A DNA stretch of 64,000 nt from Penicillus capitatus (Eukaryota; Chlorophyta). The notes beneath the pieces were generated by a model, which saw only the letters and a list, made by a program, of their open reading frames with translations, was not told the DNA's origin and did no database searches. The stretch's first letter is position 1. Each line of letters begins with the position of its first letter. A program made the position numbers and the translations under genes. Location of the stretch: the NCBI GenBank assembly GCA_965649825.1, contig OZ287698.1, positions 248,001 through 312,000 of the forward strand. The letters are read 5' to 3'. Positions 1-10,897 of the stretch are shown here, piece by piece.

Positions 1-992
1 CTAAAATTCCGTCCGACAGAGGAAAACGCTGTCGCTGCTTCGAGGACCTCGTACCTACGTATAATTTCCATGTAAAAGGTCAAGCGTGTCGGATGAACAG
101 CACTTGCTCGTTCTTCTTTGATTTCGTTTGTGTGTTGCGTTTTACAAGTTCTTTCTTCTTGCTTTCGCACGTTTGTTCAGAGCTGCTTGCTGACACATCG
201 CGAGGAATCGAGTGCCATTGTTATCAGAGTGTCATTTCTGGTCTCCCTGCAAGCTGGATCACGGACGCATAATCGGTTTGGACAACAATGTTCGAGAACT
301 GCAAACGGGATAGATTCGTAAACGGCAAGGCGTTTTGTGTGATCTTCAACTTCCGAGATCTAACCTCAACCTCGTCGTCCAGTGTTTGCTTTAGTCTCTA
401 ACTAACCCTGTTCGAACGCAAATCTCTTTCGGAGAGGAGCTCGATGTCGACTACGCCCACGTTGTCTGTTTCGGTCTCCATCCGAACGAAGTCCTATCGT
501 CAGGTACTAGCCAGGTGTCGTGCATTATTCCCTGCTCCATCTGTTTCTGACGCCGGCCACGTCAATTGACAGGACTCGAGCTGGAATGTCCTTTCATTGC
601 GGTAAACTTGGCATAAATGAAGGCACGGCATCTAAGTGTTTGTCTTTTGTAGCTATTCTTGCCAGCGGGTTCAGGTATTGTCAATAAACCTGCGCGTCGC
701 AGCCTTCGTCTATGTTCTCGTCCATCCTTGCAAGATATGGATCGCAGAAGTTCCGCCGAGAGTAACCACGAGCTCTTCGGCGTCCCCTTCCATAGCCAAA
801 CCTCGCGATATGAAATGGTACGTCATCGGAGACAGCACCGACTCAGTTCCCCTCCGCCGTCCACTCAGACTCCCTTCCTCACTGAATACTCTTGCACGAC
901 TGATCACCCGGGCCTCGCTGCACTTTTTAGCGCGCCTTTTCCTCTTGCCTCGCCGCAGTGCCTCGAGAAAAGGAACCACCGTTGGCCTGTAG
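1..992. other. No supported gene upstream of the kinase
   Basis: Several short overlapping frames are open here on both strands, but none shows a recognisable domain. The stretch ending at 992 ends in TAG directly before the kinase ATG, so it is either 5' untranslated sequence or the 3' end of an intron that follows an upstream 5' exon. I see no repeats or RNA genes. Confidence 0.4.
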
Positions 993-2145
993 ATGGAAAA
1001 GATCGTCAAGGAGGAAGTGGGTACATCATATTGGACAGCCTGGGATACTGTTCAGAAAGAGCACGTCACTGTCAAGCGATACATAAGGGGACCTCATGTA
1101 AGCCGCCCTGGCGGGCCATTATCATCTACATGCATAGTGTGCCGACTCCTCAGGCGGACGAGAGCGTAACGAGAGACGTGCACAACCAGAGAGCGCTTCT
1201 GCATCCACACATCACTCGGATGCGCGAGGTTAGAACAAGGTGCTTCGGCGATGACGATCCGGATGGGCCATGTCGTAGATCGTCGTGGGGAAGTTGTCGT
1301 TTGACGTTGTCATGGATTTCGCGCCAGGGCGAAATCTGGCTTACTACGCCGACCAGTTCGCCCCACTGTCCGAGCGCCATGCACGCCACTTCTTACAGCA
1401 GCTGGTCATCGCCGTCGATTTCTGCCACAGGCGCGGGCAGTGTGTGGGCAACATCTGTCTGGACAACCTCGCCCTGAATTCCGAACTCGACATCGTCAAG
1501 CTGCAGAATCCGAGACTGGGCAAAGTAATGCTCTCTGCGCGTCGCTCTGGATGGAAAAGAACAAGCAACCGTGCAGAGCTTCGTGGAGCAGTCAAAGTCT
1601 CGCAGTCTTGCAAACGCCTGCGACTATGCGTCGCCGGAAACAGTGAGTTCCGAAGGCGTCAAGCCGGAAGACGGTTGCGCTGTCGACGTCTGGGCAATCG
1701 GAGTCTGTCTCTTTGCCCTGCTCTACGGTTACATGCCCTTCTCTGACGAAAAGCACGACACCGACGCCACACGCGTTGCCAACACGCGTGCTCGCATTTT
1801 GGCCAGAAGACTTGAAGTTCCGGACCGCCACATCGAACACCCTTTTCGGAAGAAGCGGATCTCGGCAAACTGCTTGGATCTCTTATACCGCCTGCTGGAG
1901 CACGATCCTCGAAGTCGCATCGCGATACCGGGTACGCTGTTCGGTTTTCGTCCCTTGGACTGAGAACGGACCGTCTAGAGGTTATGCAACATCCGTGGTT
2001 TCTCAAAGGATTGCCCGAGGGTGCTTTGGAGCTGAACGATTCCATCGAGCGCGCAGATGCCACGCTTCCCGAGCTCGACAAAGGAAAACGAAACGATTCT
2101 ATTGTCCGGAGGTTCCTGTCTTGCGGATTTCCGTCCATAAAATGA
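993..2145 (+). CDS. SnRK/CAMK-like protein kinase fold, predicted pseudokinase
   Basis: Five exons (993-1097, 1154-1228, 1279-1524, 1577-1931, 1979-2145) splice cleanly with GT-AG introns of 47-56 nt and give about 315 residues. The order matches a plant SnRK2-type kinase: N-lobe with the ATP-binding lysine in VTVKRY, the region matching REIxNHRxLxHPNI (here DVHNQRALLHPHI), hinge VVMDFAPG, C-lobe DVWAIGV and the terminal HPWFLKGLP. Key catalytic residues are missing. The HRDLKxxN loop reads VGNICLDN, with the aspartate and lysine gone. The DFG triad reads NPR. The glycine loop is also poor. A protein that binds partners rather than phosphorylates is inferred. The chosen ATG is preceded by an in-frame stop, but TAG could also be a splice acceptor, so an extra 5' exon is possible. 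Confidence 0.8.
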
Positions 2146-4050
2146 TATCTTTGATCAGGACATCAGTCAATAAATCGATCTTCGTCTGTACATATACCGC
2201 CTGATGATCCGTATTCTGTTTTTTGCCTTTTCCCTATTCTTTAGAAGAACTAACGAACATAATGTTCATTCATCCAAGTATTGTGCGTGAAGTTCCTTAC
2301 CGGGAGTTAGCGTAATAATAACGGCGACTGCTCAAGCTGTGCCAATTCGAGGTGGTCGTATTATGATCAAGTGAACGATCTTGTCACCTTGGTGGATCTC
2401 TCGTGTTTGAAGAATGCTGATCGTTCGTTCCTGCATCTGCCATCGTCTCGCGCCTCGACGGAATAACACACACGGGTGTACAGCACCCGATTCTATCCGC
2501 GTGATTGTCTGAAATGTTGGGATTGCCACTGCCTCGTGACGTCTACCAGATCATTGTGCTGCACGGAAGGATGCGGCGTGACTAGCACGCATCCCCTTCT
2601 CGTCATATTCGTAAAGGGCGCCGTTTTGGCCTAAAAGGCAAAGATATCGCCATCTGACTGCAATCACTATCTATCCCGCTCACAGCTTGTAGGTAACATT
2701 TCATATGCTGCAAGCCACAGAGCTGAATTCCGCAGCAAAGATATCGGTGTTAGACTGTCGTTGGATTTCCGTCCGTCGTCCAGTTCAGCAATACTTTTCA
2801 TCTTCTCAGGATGAGAGGAAAGCCCCCGCCTTTGATTATGTCTGGCCAAGCATAATGAAGTAAGAACTAACTGACCATCGCGATAACGACCAGATAGAGG
2901 TCTTCTTGGTCTAACCAAGTGATGAATGTAAAGTGGGACTCCTGATAATGGTAGATGAATCCTCGCCAGAATGCCGAAGTAGATGTGACACCTCTCGTCA
3001 CTGTTAAGTCCCATGGGATGACGAGTCGATTGCGTGGGCGGATAGTCTTATCCGTGGAAAAGGACAGAACATTCCCCTTCCCTGTGCAGTTGATGATGTC
3101 TTGCAGGTCCGTGCTTCTCGAGCACAGTGTCGTTGATATGCCACACTCTCCCTTCGAGGAGTGTCTCAATCTCTTCTGTCTTCAGAATGCAGCCACTGTC
3201 TGCACAACATCGTTTGAGAATCACGACGCGTCGAGATTCGCTCGAAGAACCGTCAACGTTCGGCCGCGCCGAGAGAAAACGCACGAATCAAGACAGCGAG
3301 TAAAAATGGCGCGGCGGTGTCGATGAAGAGATTCCCCAAGAGCTTCGAACAACGATAAGAACGGTTTTCCGATGGCGGCGGCGATTCATCTCAAGGCACC
3401 TGAGGTGTCAAGCGTCTGACTCGCTGCGGGTTGCGAAAGCAAAAAGATTATGGACGCTGTCCACAAGAGTGCTTTCAGCGCTGCGTCCAATTCACGTGCA
3501 TGCGAGAGCAGTAAGGTTGCTGCACCCATCGTCTGCTGCGCGACTAGGAGAAAGGCGTCGCTCTCTTAAAGTCCGTAGGGTATTAGGGGGAAACGCTTAA
3601 CGGCGATAAGACAACTGGCACAGTATGCGCCTCCTTTCTTAAGAACGATTGTTCAAGGCGTTTTCCAATGACTCGCCCATTCCTGATAACTTCGTGTCAT
3701 CCGCGGCTTCGGTGTCACCAAAGAATAACAAAAACCGACGTGGACAGAATATTGCCGACAATAAAGTGATGAACTACAATTTGATTCTTGTCTCGCAATA
3801 ACGACCACGCACGCATGAATTTAAAGAGGCAGTGATCCGCAGACGGGTGTTCGCGTATCCATCGCCGCAAGAGTCCTCGACGAGACTGACGCGACAGACA
3901 GCAGAGAAGAGGTCGGGTGTACAATCATTCTCATACTTGTTTTTACAAGTATCGCAGAACGAAACCAAATGGAGGGGACTTAGCAGTCTTTCAATCACAT
4001 GTTCGAGATCCGTGCTCCGGCTTCGGAGAGCCTCTGGTGCAGATGAGATG
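2146..4050. other. About 1.9 kb without a recognised gene
   Basis: Open frames of 60-120 codons occur on both strands, for example minus 2667-3284 in several frames, and could be exons of an unrecognised split gene. None matches a family I know, and no repeat or RNA gene is visible. Confidence 0.35.
2169..2174 (+). promoter_or_regulatory. Polyadenylation signal AATAAA
   Basis: A perfect AATAAA lies 24 nt after the stop codon of the kinase gene, the usual position for a compact 3' UTR. Confidence 0.5.
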
Positions 4051-4355
4051 TCATGCCACTTTCACATGACGGGCTTCGGAGACAGCCGCTCTCTTCGTAT
4101 AGAGACTGTACAGGTAGCGTCCCGTGAACATGTCCGTCAGGCAGCCGAGACGTCTTCGCCACTTCGACCACCATGTCTCTTCCTGCCATGGACAGTTGCC
4201 GAGCGACAGTTCGGACGCTGGGAGAGCCATACCTTCTCTGGACAGTCGGGAGCGGAGAAGGACTCTTCCTGCATGTGGGCCAGCGTTCCGTAGGCCATGG
4301 CCAGGGCGACTGCCGCGGAGACGGCGACCAAAATGAAACGCATAGGACAGACCAT
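4051..4355 (-). CDS. Small single-pass membrane protein, two exons, function unknown
   Basis: Exon 4355-4233 joins exon 4182-4051 across a 50-nt GT-AG intron (4183-4232), giving 84 residues. Residues 6-26 form a hydrophobic segment (FILVAVSAAVALAMAYG). It is followed by a short acidic stretch with one cysteine and then a basic, aromatic tail containing WWSKWRRR. The layout fits a signal-anchored small protein of the ER or an organelle membrane. I do not recognise the family. The clean splice, with both frames open, supports a real gene. A downstream ATG at residue 5 is an alternative start. Confidence 0.55.
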
Positions 4356-4629
4356 GTTGCGAAGGCACGACGACGCTTCCTTAGGTGCGGCGAATAGTTC
4401 GACGGGACAGACGGACGCGCTTCTGACGAGTTATTCTGACGAGGCAGTTCAGAGAGAATCGCAGGAGCGGCGAGCAGAACGAGGTCGCTGGCGTCAAGTC
4501 GACTGTTTGTCGCGAGCAAACCTCCGAGGCAGATTCTTATTAGGCATGACGCGATTCTGCCCACATTAAATCACGCACATGCGTCTCATTCGGCAATCCT
4601 CACAGCCAGACACTCGGGTCTGAAACTGT

Positions 4630-5558
4630 CTATCCGCTCCACGCGTACGTGTCCTCGGAGGATCCGACGTAGAGCAGTCCCTGGTCGGCCATCTCCTTGA
4701 CGGCATCTCTGATCTTCCGCTTCCCGAAGTCGTCCTCCAGTCGGCGACAGATCTCGTCGATGTGCAACTCCTCTCCTCCCACCAGCAGATGTCGGACGGC
4801 CTCCGACATCTCGTTACTTCCACTGCCCTGTGCCTCCCCTCTTGTCGCTACCGCTGTCGTCATCGGAGGCGGAACGGAGGTGCGGCGCAGGCTCTCCCCG
4901 CCGAAGGACGTTTGGGGGACTGGCTGCTTCGCCGTTCGCGAGGGAGGAGGTCCTCTGGTGAAGTAGAGATGCTGGTGGATGCATCTGGCGAAGTGACACG
5001 TGATCTACATCCAAACGGCTCTTTGCAGATCAGAGGAGCTTGCGGTCGACTTCGTTGAAATCCGTCACTGGACGGATCGAAAATGCGCCACAGAAGCCTC
5101 CGTCTGCGAATAGACGATAGTGTCCGTGCACCTTCGCCCACATCCCCACCTCCAGCCCATCTCTATCTTCCTGTCATCATCAACGTTCACACTTAGGATG
5201 TAATTTTTAATCGGCACGGACATTGGGTTCATCAGGGCCGGTGCTCTTCATTTCTTTGAAACGCCTTATACTAATCACTTCGGTGCCATCATCGATGATA
5301 TACCTCCAGCAGGCGGTCTGCTCCTCCATAGACATGATCTCGCCCACCAGGACAACCTGTATACCACACGAGCGGAGGATCCGAAAAATTCACGTGGTAG
5401 GTTTCAACGTTCGTCGTCTCGTGGCCGTCGATCCAGTATGAGCGGGATGCAGCCACCTGCATCTCCTCATGGCCCTGCGCAAAAGGACGTCTCGCGGAGC
5501 CACCACCGTACTGACGGAACCCTCTTGAATTGGAGCAAAGTGAATGCTCGCAACTCAT
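4630..5558 (-). CDS. RPA2: Replication protein A 32-kDa subunit
   Basis: This is the middle subunit of the nuclear single-stranded-DNA-binding complex used in replication and repair. Exons 5222-5356, 5051-5170 and 4630-5004 splice in phase across 51- and 46-nt introns. They read through an OB fold: VVLVGEIM at the first strand, YIIDDGTEVISIRRF, then WAKVHGHYR and SIRPVTDFNE, which is the most diagnostic RPA2 stretch, and the strand with CIHQHLYFTRG. The C-terminal winged helix follows (HIDEICRRL to QGLLYVGSSEDTYAW). The short 5' exon (5558-5457) encodes a glycine-rich leader with RQYGGGSARR, like the phosphorylatable RPA2 N-terminus. Its joining intron of about 100 nt is unusually long here, so a small exon may be missed. 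Total is about 243 residues, slightly shorter than the usual 270. Confidence 0.85.
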
Positions 5559-6249
5559 CAGGATCTTTAACACGCTACAGAACAACGTCTCCCGTATGGA
5601 TGCGTCGACCCGTGATGACCTACACTGCCATAATTACCCCGAGATGGACCGTTTCGGGCGTCACTCGGACGCCTAAAAGAAACTGAGTGTTGGATGGGAA
5701 GGCGAGTTGGAGATGTACGATTCTAGAGAGCCTCCTTTGAACTGCGCCATCCCAACGTAAAAGACAGCGATCGCGATAGATTCTGTCCGGTTCGTTCTGG
5801 ATGATGTTTGATTGTCGTTCGATGAGCGTCGTGACGGATAGAGCCGTCTCGTCTCGAGGAACAGACGACCTTGTCAGCCATCCATTGGACTGGGTCTCAC
5901 CGACCGGTCGGCCGACGGAGTGCACATTTTCAGAGGGTCGCAGCACGAAAAAGCAGGAAGGATGGTCGTCGACGTCTGTTTGATGGTCAGTGTCTTATGC
6001 CGCACGAATTGTCCCAGGTGCAGATTTCTGCAAGGTGTCTGTCGCATCAAGTGTGCTCGCTCGTTAATACTCGCGCCACAAATGACGATGATATGATCGC
6101 AGCACTCAACGTATTCCGCCTTCACACTGAGCGCGGTCACATCACCAGCGCGTCTGAACGCAAGAGGAGCCGTCGAGATTCATTCGACAACAGCTATTTT
6201 GCAATCCTTTCCTGAAGCAACAGAATCTCCGCGAAGCGCCTGATTTTTC
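5559..6249. other. Intergenic DNA; last 250 bp is duplicated flank of the F-box/LRR unit
   Basis: From about 6,000 to 6,249 the sequence resembles the DNA upstream of the F-box/LRR copies near 37,590-37,846 and, over a shorter stretch, 33,900. This shows that the duplicated unit includes a 5' flank. The remainder (5,559-6,000) has open frames on both strands but nothing I recognise. Confidence 0.4.
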
Positions 6250-7926
6250 ATGGCGAAGCAGACGGTCTCCGGAGAAACACGACCGAGTTCCAGTCCCTTC
6301 GACTACATTGGCCGCCTGTTCGAGGAGGACAACTGGTTTCTTCGAAAAGTACTCACTTACCTAATCGACGACGGTCTTCACGAGTGTCGCCGTGTGTGTC
6401 GTGAATGGAACAACGCGTGTAATACCCTCCCTGTCAAGCTTCAACAGGTGCCTCGAGAACATCTGAGCAAAGTCCTGGCCACTTTTCCCAACGCTGTCGA
6501 AGTCTCGTGCGCTGGAGCTTTCTCGTCAGATGACCTCGGCATTGCTCGAAAGCTGGCGGGTATGTCCTCACTTAAGCATCTGGATCGACTGAGATATGCC
6601 ACCGATCAAATGAGCGCCGGAGTGGAAGTCCATCATACAGAAACGTACACTCGACTGCAGTCACTGGCAGTGTCCCTTCAGACGGCATCATTTGAGAATT
6701 TCCGCAATGCGTTTCCGTACTTAACAGGACTGAGAAAACTGGACGTGAATGGCATGGACATCCCGTATGGCGATCTCCCATCATGGACCCCATTTGAAGA
6801 ACTCAATGAACTCCGTGAACTCACTCTGTTCGGCGGGTCACTGAAGAACGGAAGCAATCAGATCATGTTCCCTGCACCTGCACTGACAAAGTTGACAGTG
6901 AACGTTGAGGTTTTCACAAACATGTCTGTGCCCGAACTCCTTTCAGTAAGATGTCACTTAACTCCAGTTTCATCCTCCTTACTCACTCTGTCTTTTCAGA
7001 CTGTTGGGCATTACGCTGGCACTCTCCGATCTTTGAATCTGAGTAATGTTCGTGCGAGATCCGTCGAGCCTTCAAGGATGTGGACAGGTTTGAAGTGCTT
7101 TGATCAACTCGAAGTGCTCGAAATGCACATTATCGTCGTTGAGCCAGAAGAATCTCTCGATTCGCTCTTCTCAGTCGTCGCAGCAATCGATACCCTAAGA
7201 AGTCTCGCTCTGTCGATGCATTCTTACCCGAGACATTCCATCGGCGACGTCTTTTGTTTTCTGACGAAGTTACAGTCGCTCAGCCTGGTGGTGTACACTT
7301 CATTTTTGAGGGCCAGGCGCGTTTCAGTCTGTGTTTCACAATTGACACGCTTAACATCTCTAAAGCTCGGAGGAGTATCTATCCGAGGAAGCTTTCTTCC
7401 TCTCAGCAAACTGAAGTATCTTTCTATGAACAAGTTGCCGCGATCATGGGAGGATCCGAGCAATGCACTCGTGCAGTTGACGAACCTGACAGAGTTGCAG
7501 TGGAACGATGAAGGTCGGTCCATTCTGTCGAATCACATACTGTCCCAGCTGAAGAGTCTACGACGTCTGTCCCTTTCTGCACGAGACGATCTGGATCCTG
7601 AGGCCTTCCAGTCTCTCGCCTCGTTGACTAATTTGACGACCTTCGCATATTGCAGTTCATCTAAACAAGCCAGCCTGGACAGTTTCCGAAAGCAGTTCAC
7701 TGTGCTGACGCAGCTTCAGGAACTCACTCTTGAGTGTGGGGGAACGACGAGTCAGGAATTCGACGTCCTCGGCCTTTTCGGAGAAGGCACGTTTCCTCGA
7801 CTCAGACAGTTGGTGTTGTGGCATCCGAAGCAGAAGAGAGGCGACGAACAGATGCTGTTTAACAGGTTTCCGTGTTTGAAATCCTACATGCCGAATGAAC
7901 CAAGGATTCGAATAGCAAGGGTGTGA
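6250..7926 (+). CDS. F-box/leucine-rich-repeat protein, copy A
   Basis: The N-terminus (about residues 17-60) has the F-box pattern: hydrophobic helix WFLRKVLTYLIDDG, then CRRVCREWN, the VCRxW signature. Such domains dock to SKP1 in SCF ubiquitin ligases. The rest is a run of irregular LRRs (LRSLNLSN, LTSLKLGG, LRRLSLSA, LQELTLE), probably a substrate-recognition solenoid. A 54-nt GT-AG intron (6946-6999) is predicted from the donor GTAAGA and acceptor TTTTCAG and from the related copies. It is a multiple of three with no stop, so the unspliced frame also stays open. Two paralogues occur at 33,943 and 37,847. The ATG is shared by all three copies. Confidence 0.75.
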   Translation: MAKQTVSGETRPSSSPFDYIGRLFEEDNWFLRKVLTYLIDDGLHECRRVCREWNNACNTLPVKLQQVPREHLSKVLATFPNAVEVSCAGAFSSDDLGIARKLAGMSSLKHLDRLRYATDQMSAGVEVHHTETYTRLQSLAVSLQTASFENFRNAFPYLTGLRKLDVNGMDIPYGDLPSWTPFEELNELRELTLFGGSLKNGSNQIMFPAPALTKLTVNVEVFTNMSVPELLSVRCHLTPVSSSLLTLSFQTVGHYAGTLRSLNLSNVRARSVEPSRMWTGLKCFDQLEVLEMHIIVVEPEESLDSLFSVVAAIDTLRSLALSMHSYPRHSIGDVFCFLTKLQSLSLVVYTSFLRARRVSVCVSQLTRLTSLKLGGVSIRGSFLPLSKLKYLSMNKLPRSWEDPSNALVQLTNLTELQWNDEGRSILSNHILSQLKSLRRLSLSARDDLDPEAFQSLASLTNLTTFAYCSSSKQASLDSFRKQFTVLTQLQELTLECGGTTSQEFDVLGLFGEGTFPRLRQLVLWHPKQKRGDEQMLFNRFPCLKSYMPNEPRIRIARV

Positions 7927-9405
7927 AGGCCCGTGATGACAAACTTCCTTCTGCATCATCTACAAACGATTCTTACTGTCTGGTTGATTTTTCGACGTCT
8001 GAATGAATCTTCTGTACTTGCAGCTCTACCTGTTACATGTTGTTTTTGACAGTTGCTTAAGGATATCACGGCCCAATTGATAGTGATGAGTAAGTGATGG
8101 CCCTTCTGCTTTGTTTTATTTCATTCTTCGACCGGATTAAACCAGCAGAAGTCACAGTGTTCTTCACTCTGCGCTTCGTTTTTGTTCGTCGATGAGCAAC
8201 AACGGCAACGCATTAGAAAGAAACAGCAAGTACGCCCTATCTATCACTTTAAAGAGGATAGGCTTTGTCACCGTATGAGGAGAATACACTAATGTTAAAA
8301 TCAAGATCGTCCTATTGTGGTCGGAGCCTGAGAATTCTTGAAGAAAATAGACGTGGATTCGAATCTCGCTCGTAGTGCAACCAGATCTTCAAGGCTTGCA
8401 GATCTTCGGCATCGATCGATTCCTCTTCGTTTGATGTCATCTATCTGCATTCATACTTCCCATTTCTTGGACGCGGTTGGCATCTAAGTCCATCTTCGTC
8501 TGACAATCGTAGGCATCGGATGTGTAGAGCTCACAAACCTTGCTTGCCGTTCGACATTGTGCCGACAATCAAGACTATCTGGTGTTGATATAAAGTTCTA
8601 AATCATACTTCAATATACTGTGATGCTGCTGTCAGAGATCTCCGATGTGGTGGTACGCAAGGTCTCGGCCAATTGTGGTCCAAGGATTCCACTTTCGCTG
8701 GACCAATCCCGCAGTACGGCCGTTAACTTTGTGCCCGTTCAGTTGATCAATCGGCTGCGCCTCGAACAGACAGGGCAAAGCAAAGGGTTCATGGACTGCG
8801 CCAGCTAAAGATCACTCGTTGCTAAATGTGGTAAATCAGCTGATCTGAACAGCATCCCTGTCTCCTTCATATTCGTGCAGTAATGAGCAAGAGCTGACAT
8901 GTCGCAACTGGGTTTTCATAAGCAGCTTCGTAGTTATGCAATGGCGAGCGAACCTTCATTTGGCCTCCTCCAGTTCCAGTGATCAGAATACAGCCAGTTC
9001 AGCAAAACTCTCCGCGATGGGTTAAATCCGTGAACCATGTCAAGGCGTGAGCAGCTGAGTTTGGAAAGAGCAGCTGACGACTCTGCTTCGTCGCCGACTT
9101 GTGGAAATCCCGTTTCGAGGAGTTAAGCAGAATCTCCACGTGCGCAGCTGGTTCTCGTGTTTCGTTACTGGCACTGACTACGATGTCAAGGCTAGGAAAA
9201 AGAACGTGGTGGAGATCGATAGCCCTTGGGTATCTTCATTGAGACCAGTTTTTGATTTCCCATTAAAAGAATTCGTCCGACCCGAAGTGCCGTACCTGAT
9301 ATTCTTAGCTTGTTTATTGATTTGTTCCACCGGCAAAGATCTCGACGAGGTATTCGTCGCGGTGAACCAAAACACCTTCTGACGAACATTCGTTCGAGTT
9401 ACCGT
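7927..9405. other. Duplicated 3' flank of copy A, then unassigned DNA
   Basis: About 500 bp after the stop (7,927-8,430) matches the downstream flanks of copies B and C. From 8,430 to 9,405 I see no gene, RNA or repeat; short frames at 8,620 and 9,101 have no recognisable domain. Confidence 0.4.
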
Positions 9406-9551
9406 TGTCAGTGGACAGCTGTCCACCTTCGTGCAGCTGCCACGGGACGCGTCAAATGTCACATCGACGCGTATAAAGACCGAACATTAATTGTCAGAAC
9501 AGTCTTTTAGCTTTACGCCTTCGTCGTTAACCCGTCCTGACGAACACGACA
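9406..9551 (+). repeat. Left LTR of the TRIM-like element
   Basis: This 146-bp repeat is bounded by TG and CA and contains a TATA-like ATAAAG stretch near 9,474-9,479. It is nearly identical to 10010-10156. Confidence 0.75.
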
Positions 9552-9563
9552 TGGTTTCGGAGC
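9552..9563 (+). other. Primer binding site of the TRIM-like element
   Basis: TGGTTTCGGAGC begins directly after the left LTR. TGG is the complement of the tRNA CCA end. The same 12 bases open the primer site of the large LTR element (minus strand, 45,759 downward). Confidence 0.65.
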
Positions 9564-9991
9564 GACAAAGATTCCGGCGATAGAATCCCGTCATCAAAGT
9601 CTGAAGACTTTCCAAGACACGACCGTGGTGACAGCGTTTTACCTACCACCTGCAGTCTGTAGTTCGTTCCACCGTCCGAGTTGCTGTGTTTCAGTTTCAC
9701 GCTGCGATAAGCGTGCTGTTGCGCATTGTTGTGTTTACGTTCATTGTTACTTTGTCCGTGTTTACGTTTTCTATCTGGGTCACCACGGACGTGTTGTCGC
9801 TGTGAAGTACGGTTCGAATTTCCAGAGTCGGCGCTGAAGTCTCAGAGACGTAAGAGCTACAAAGCTGCGGCGAATGGGCCGCAGAGGGAGAAGCCACGTG
9901 ACGATGGCCCTGGTTCGACTCCTGGCCAGCCTGATGACATCCCGACTATCGTGAAATGTGTTCCGTTCGCATTATTCGGAGTCTGCACAAC

Positions 9992-10005
9992 GGAAAGGGG
10001 GCGGG
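9992..10005 (+). other. Polypurine tract of the TRIM-like element
   Basis: GGAAAGGGGGCGGG lies four bases before the right LTR, where plus-strand priming occurs in LTR elements. Confidence 0.55.
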
Positions 10006-10009
10006 CACA

Positions 10010-10156
10010 TGTCAGTGGACAGCTGTCCACCTTCGTGCAGCTGCCACGGGACGCGTCAAATGTCACATCGACGCGTATAAAGACCGAACATTAATTGTCA
10101 GAACAGTCTTTTAAGCTTTACGCCTTCGTCGTTAACCCGTCCTGACGAACACGACA
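10010..10156 (+). repeat. Right LTR of the TRIM-like element
   Basis: This is the second copy of the 146-bp terminal repeat, with one extra A in a TTTTAAGC stretch. It is followed by the target duplication CCGT. Confidence 0.75.
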
Positions 10157-10387
10157 CCGTTTACAGAACGACGACGAGGTTAACGGCGATTCACCCTATA
10201 TTGGAGAAGTGGGCAGCAGTTCTATTCTCTCTCCCTCTCAAGGCGCCGCGAACGACTAAGTAGAGAGAAAGGCAGACGCGTTTGTTAAGACGGTAACCAT
10301 ACGAACACACTCGAGTCCCTTCTCTCCACAACAGCGTGCATCTACCAGAGTGCGTGTTCACTGGTATCCGCAGGAAAGACGGTCACT

Positions 10388-10441
10388 GAGCTACGTTCGA
10401 CGAAGTCGGTCACAGAGCTACGTTCGACGAAGTCGGTCACA
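10388..10441. repeat. Tandem repeat, 27 bp x 2
   Basis: Two exact 27-bp units (10388-10414 and 10415-10441, each starting GAGCTACG) stand in tandem in the region upstream of the NB-ARC gene. No function is evident. The rest of 10,157-10,897 has no recognised gene and probably holds the promoter and 5' UTR of the receptor gene. Confidence 0.8.
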
Positions 10442-10897
10442 GTCGCCACCTGGATGTCTCGCCAGACGAACGTTTTCGAGAGGTCGGGCACGGTCGACAG
10501 CAAGCAACACACTGAACCGCCGTGGACCGTCGAGGCAAGTGGCAACCATGCGATATTTGCGATGAGAGTTCTGTACTTTCTTTCAGGCGTTGCGACGCAA
10601 AGGTGAGAGTATTCCACGTCGCCTCTGCGTCGATTCATCTTCAAAGGTGACCTCAAAAAATCGCTGAGAGTACAGGTTGCAACACTGCTTGCAACAGATA
10701 TCTGCTTATCTGAACGCGGCTAAGACGTCTTCCACCCGCGCTCCTCGTCTTTGTCGGGACTGGAAAGCACCGGATATCTTCTTCAACGGATTTGAATGGG
10801 AATGGGTTTTGTGCGTTGAATCCCAACAGCAGAGGGCAACGATCACCAAGAACTGGGACTGGGTCGCATCACGTCGAGCATTTTTCCGTCGAGCACA

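Larger units (their letters stand above)
9406..10156 (+). mobile_element. Miniature LTR retrotransposon (TRIM-like)
   Basis: Two direct repeats of 146 and 147 bp (9406-9551 and 10010-10156) start TG and end CA and flank 458 bp with no pol sequence. The first repeat is followed at once by TGGTTTCGGAGC, a primer-binding-site-like sequence. The second is preceded by a purine tract GGAAAGGGGGCGGG. The flanks carry a 4-bp duplication CCGT (9402-9405 and 10157-10160). These hallmarks together define a non-autonomous terminal-repeat retrotransposon in miniature. The repeats differ by about one inserted base, so the insertion is young. Its first 12 primer-site bases equal those of the large element at 45,759, which could supply its proteins; that link is an inference. 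Confidence 0.8.

Noticed and set aside
9895-9945. tRNA-like T-arm (GGTTCGACTCC) within the TRIM-like element
   Set aside because: Flanking bases do not form the T stem, and no A box or acceptor stem is present.
10388-10441. CRISPR-like repeat
   Set aside because: Only two adjacent 27-bp units with no spacers, in a eukaryotic genome.
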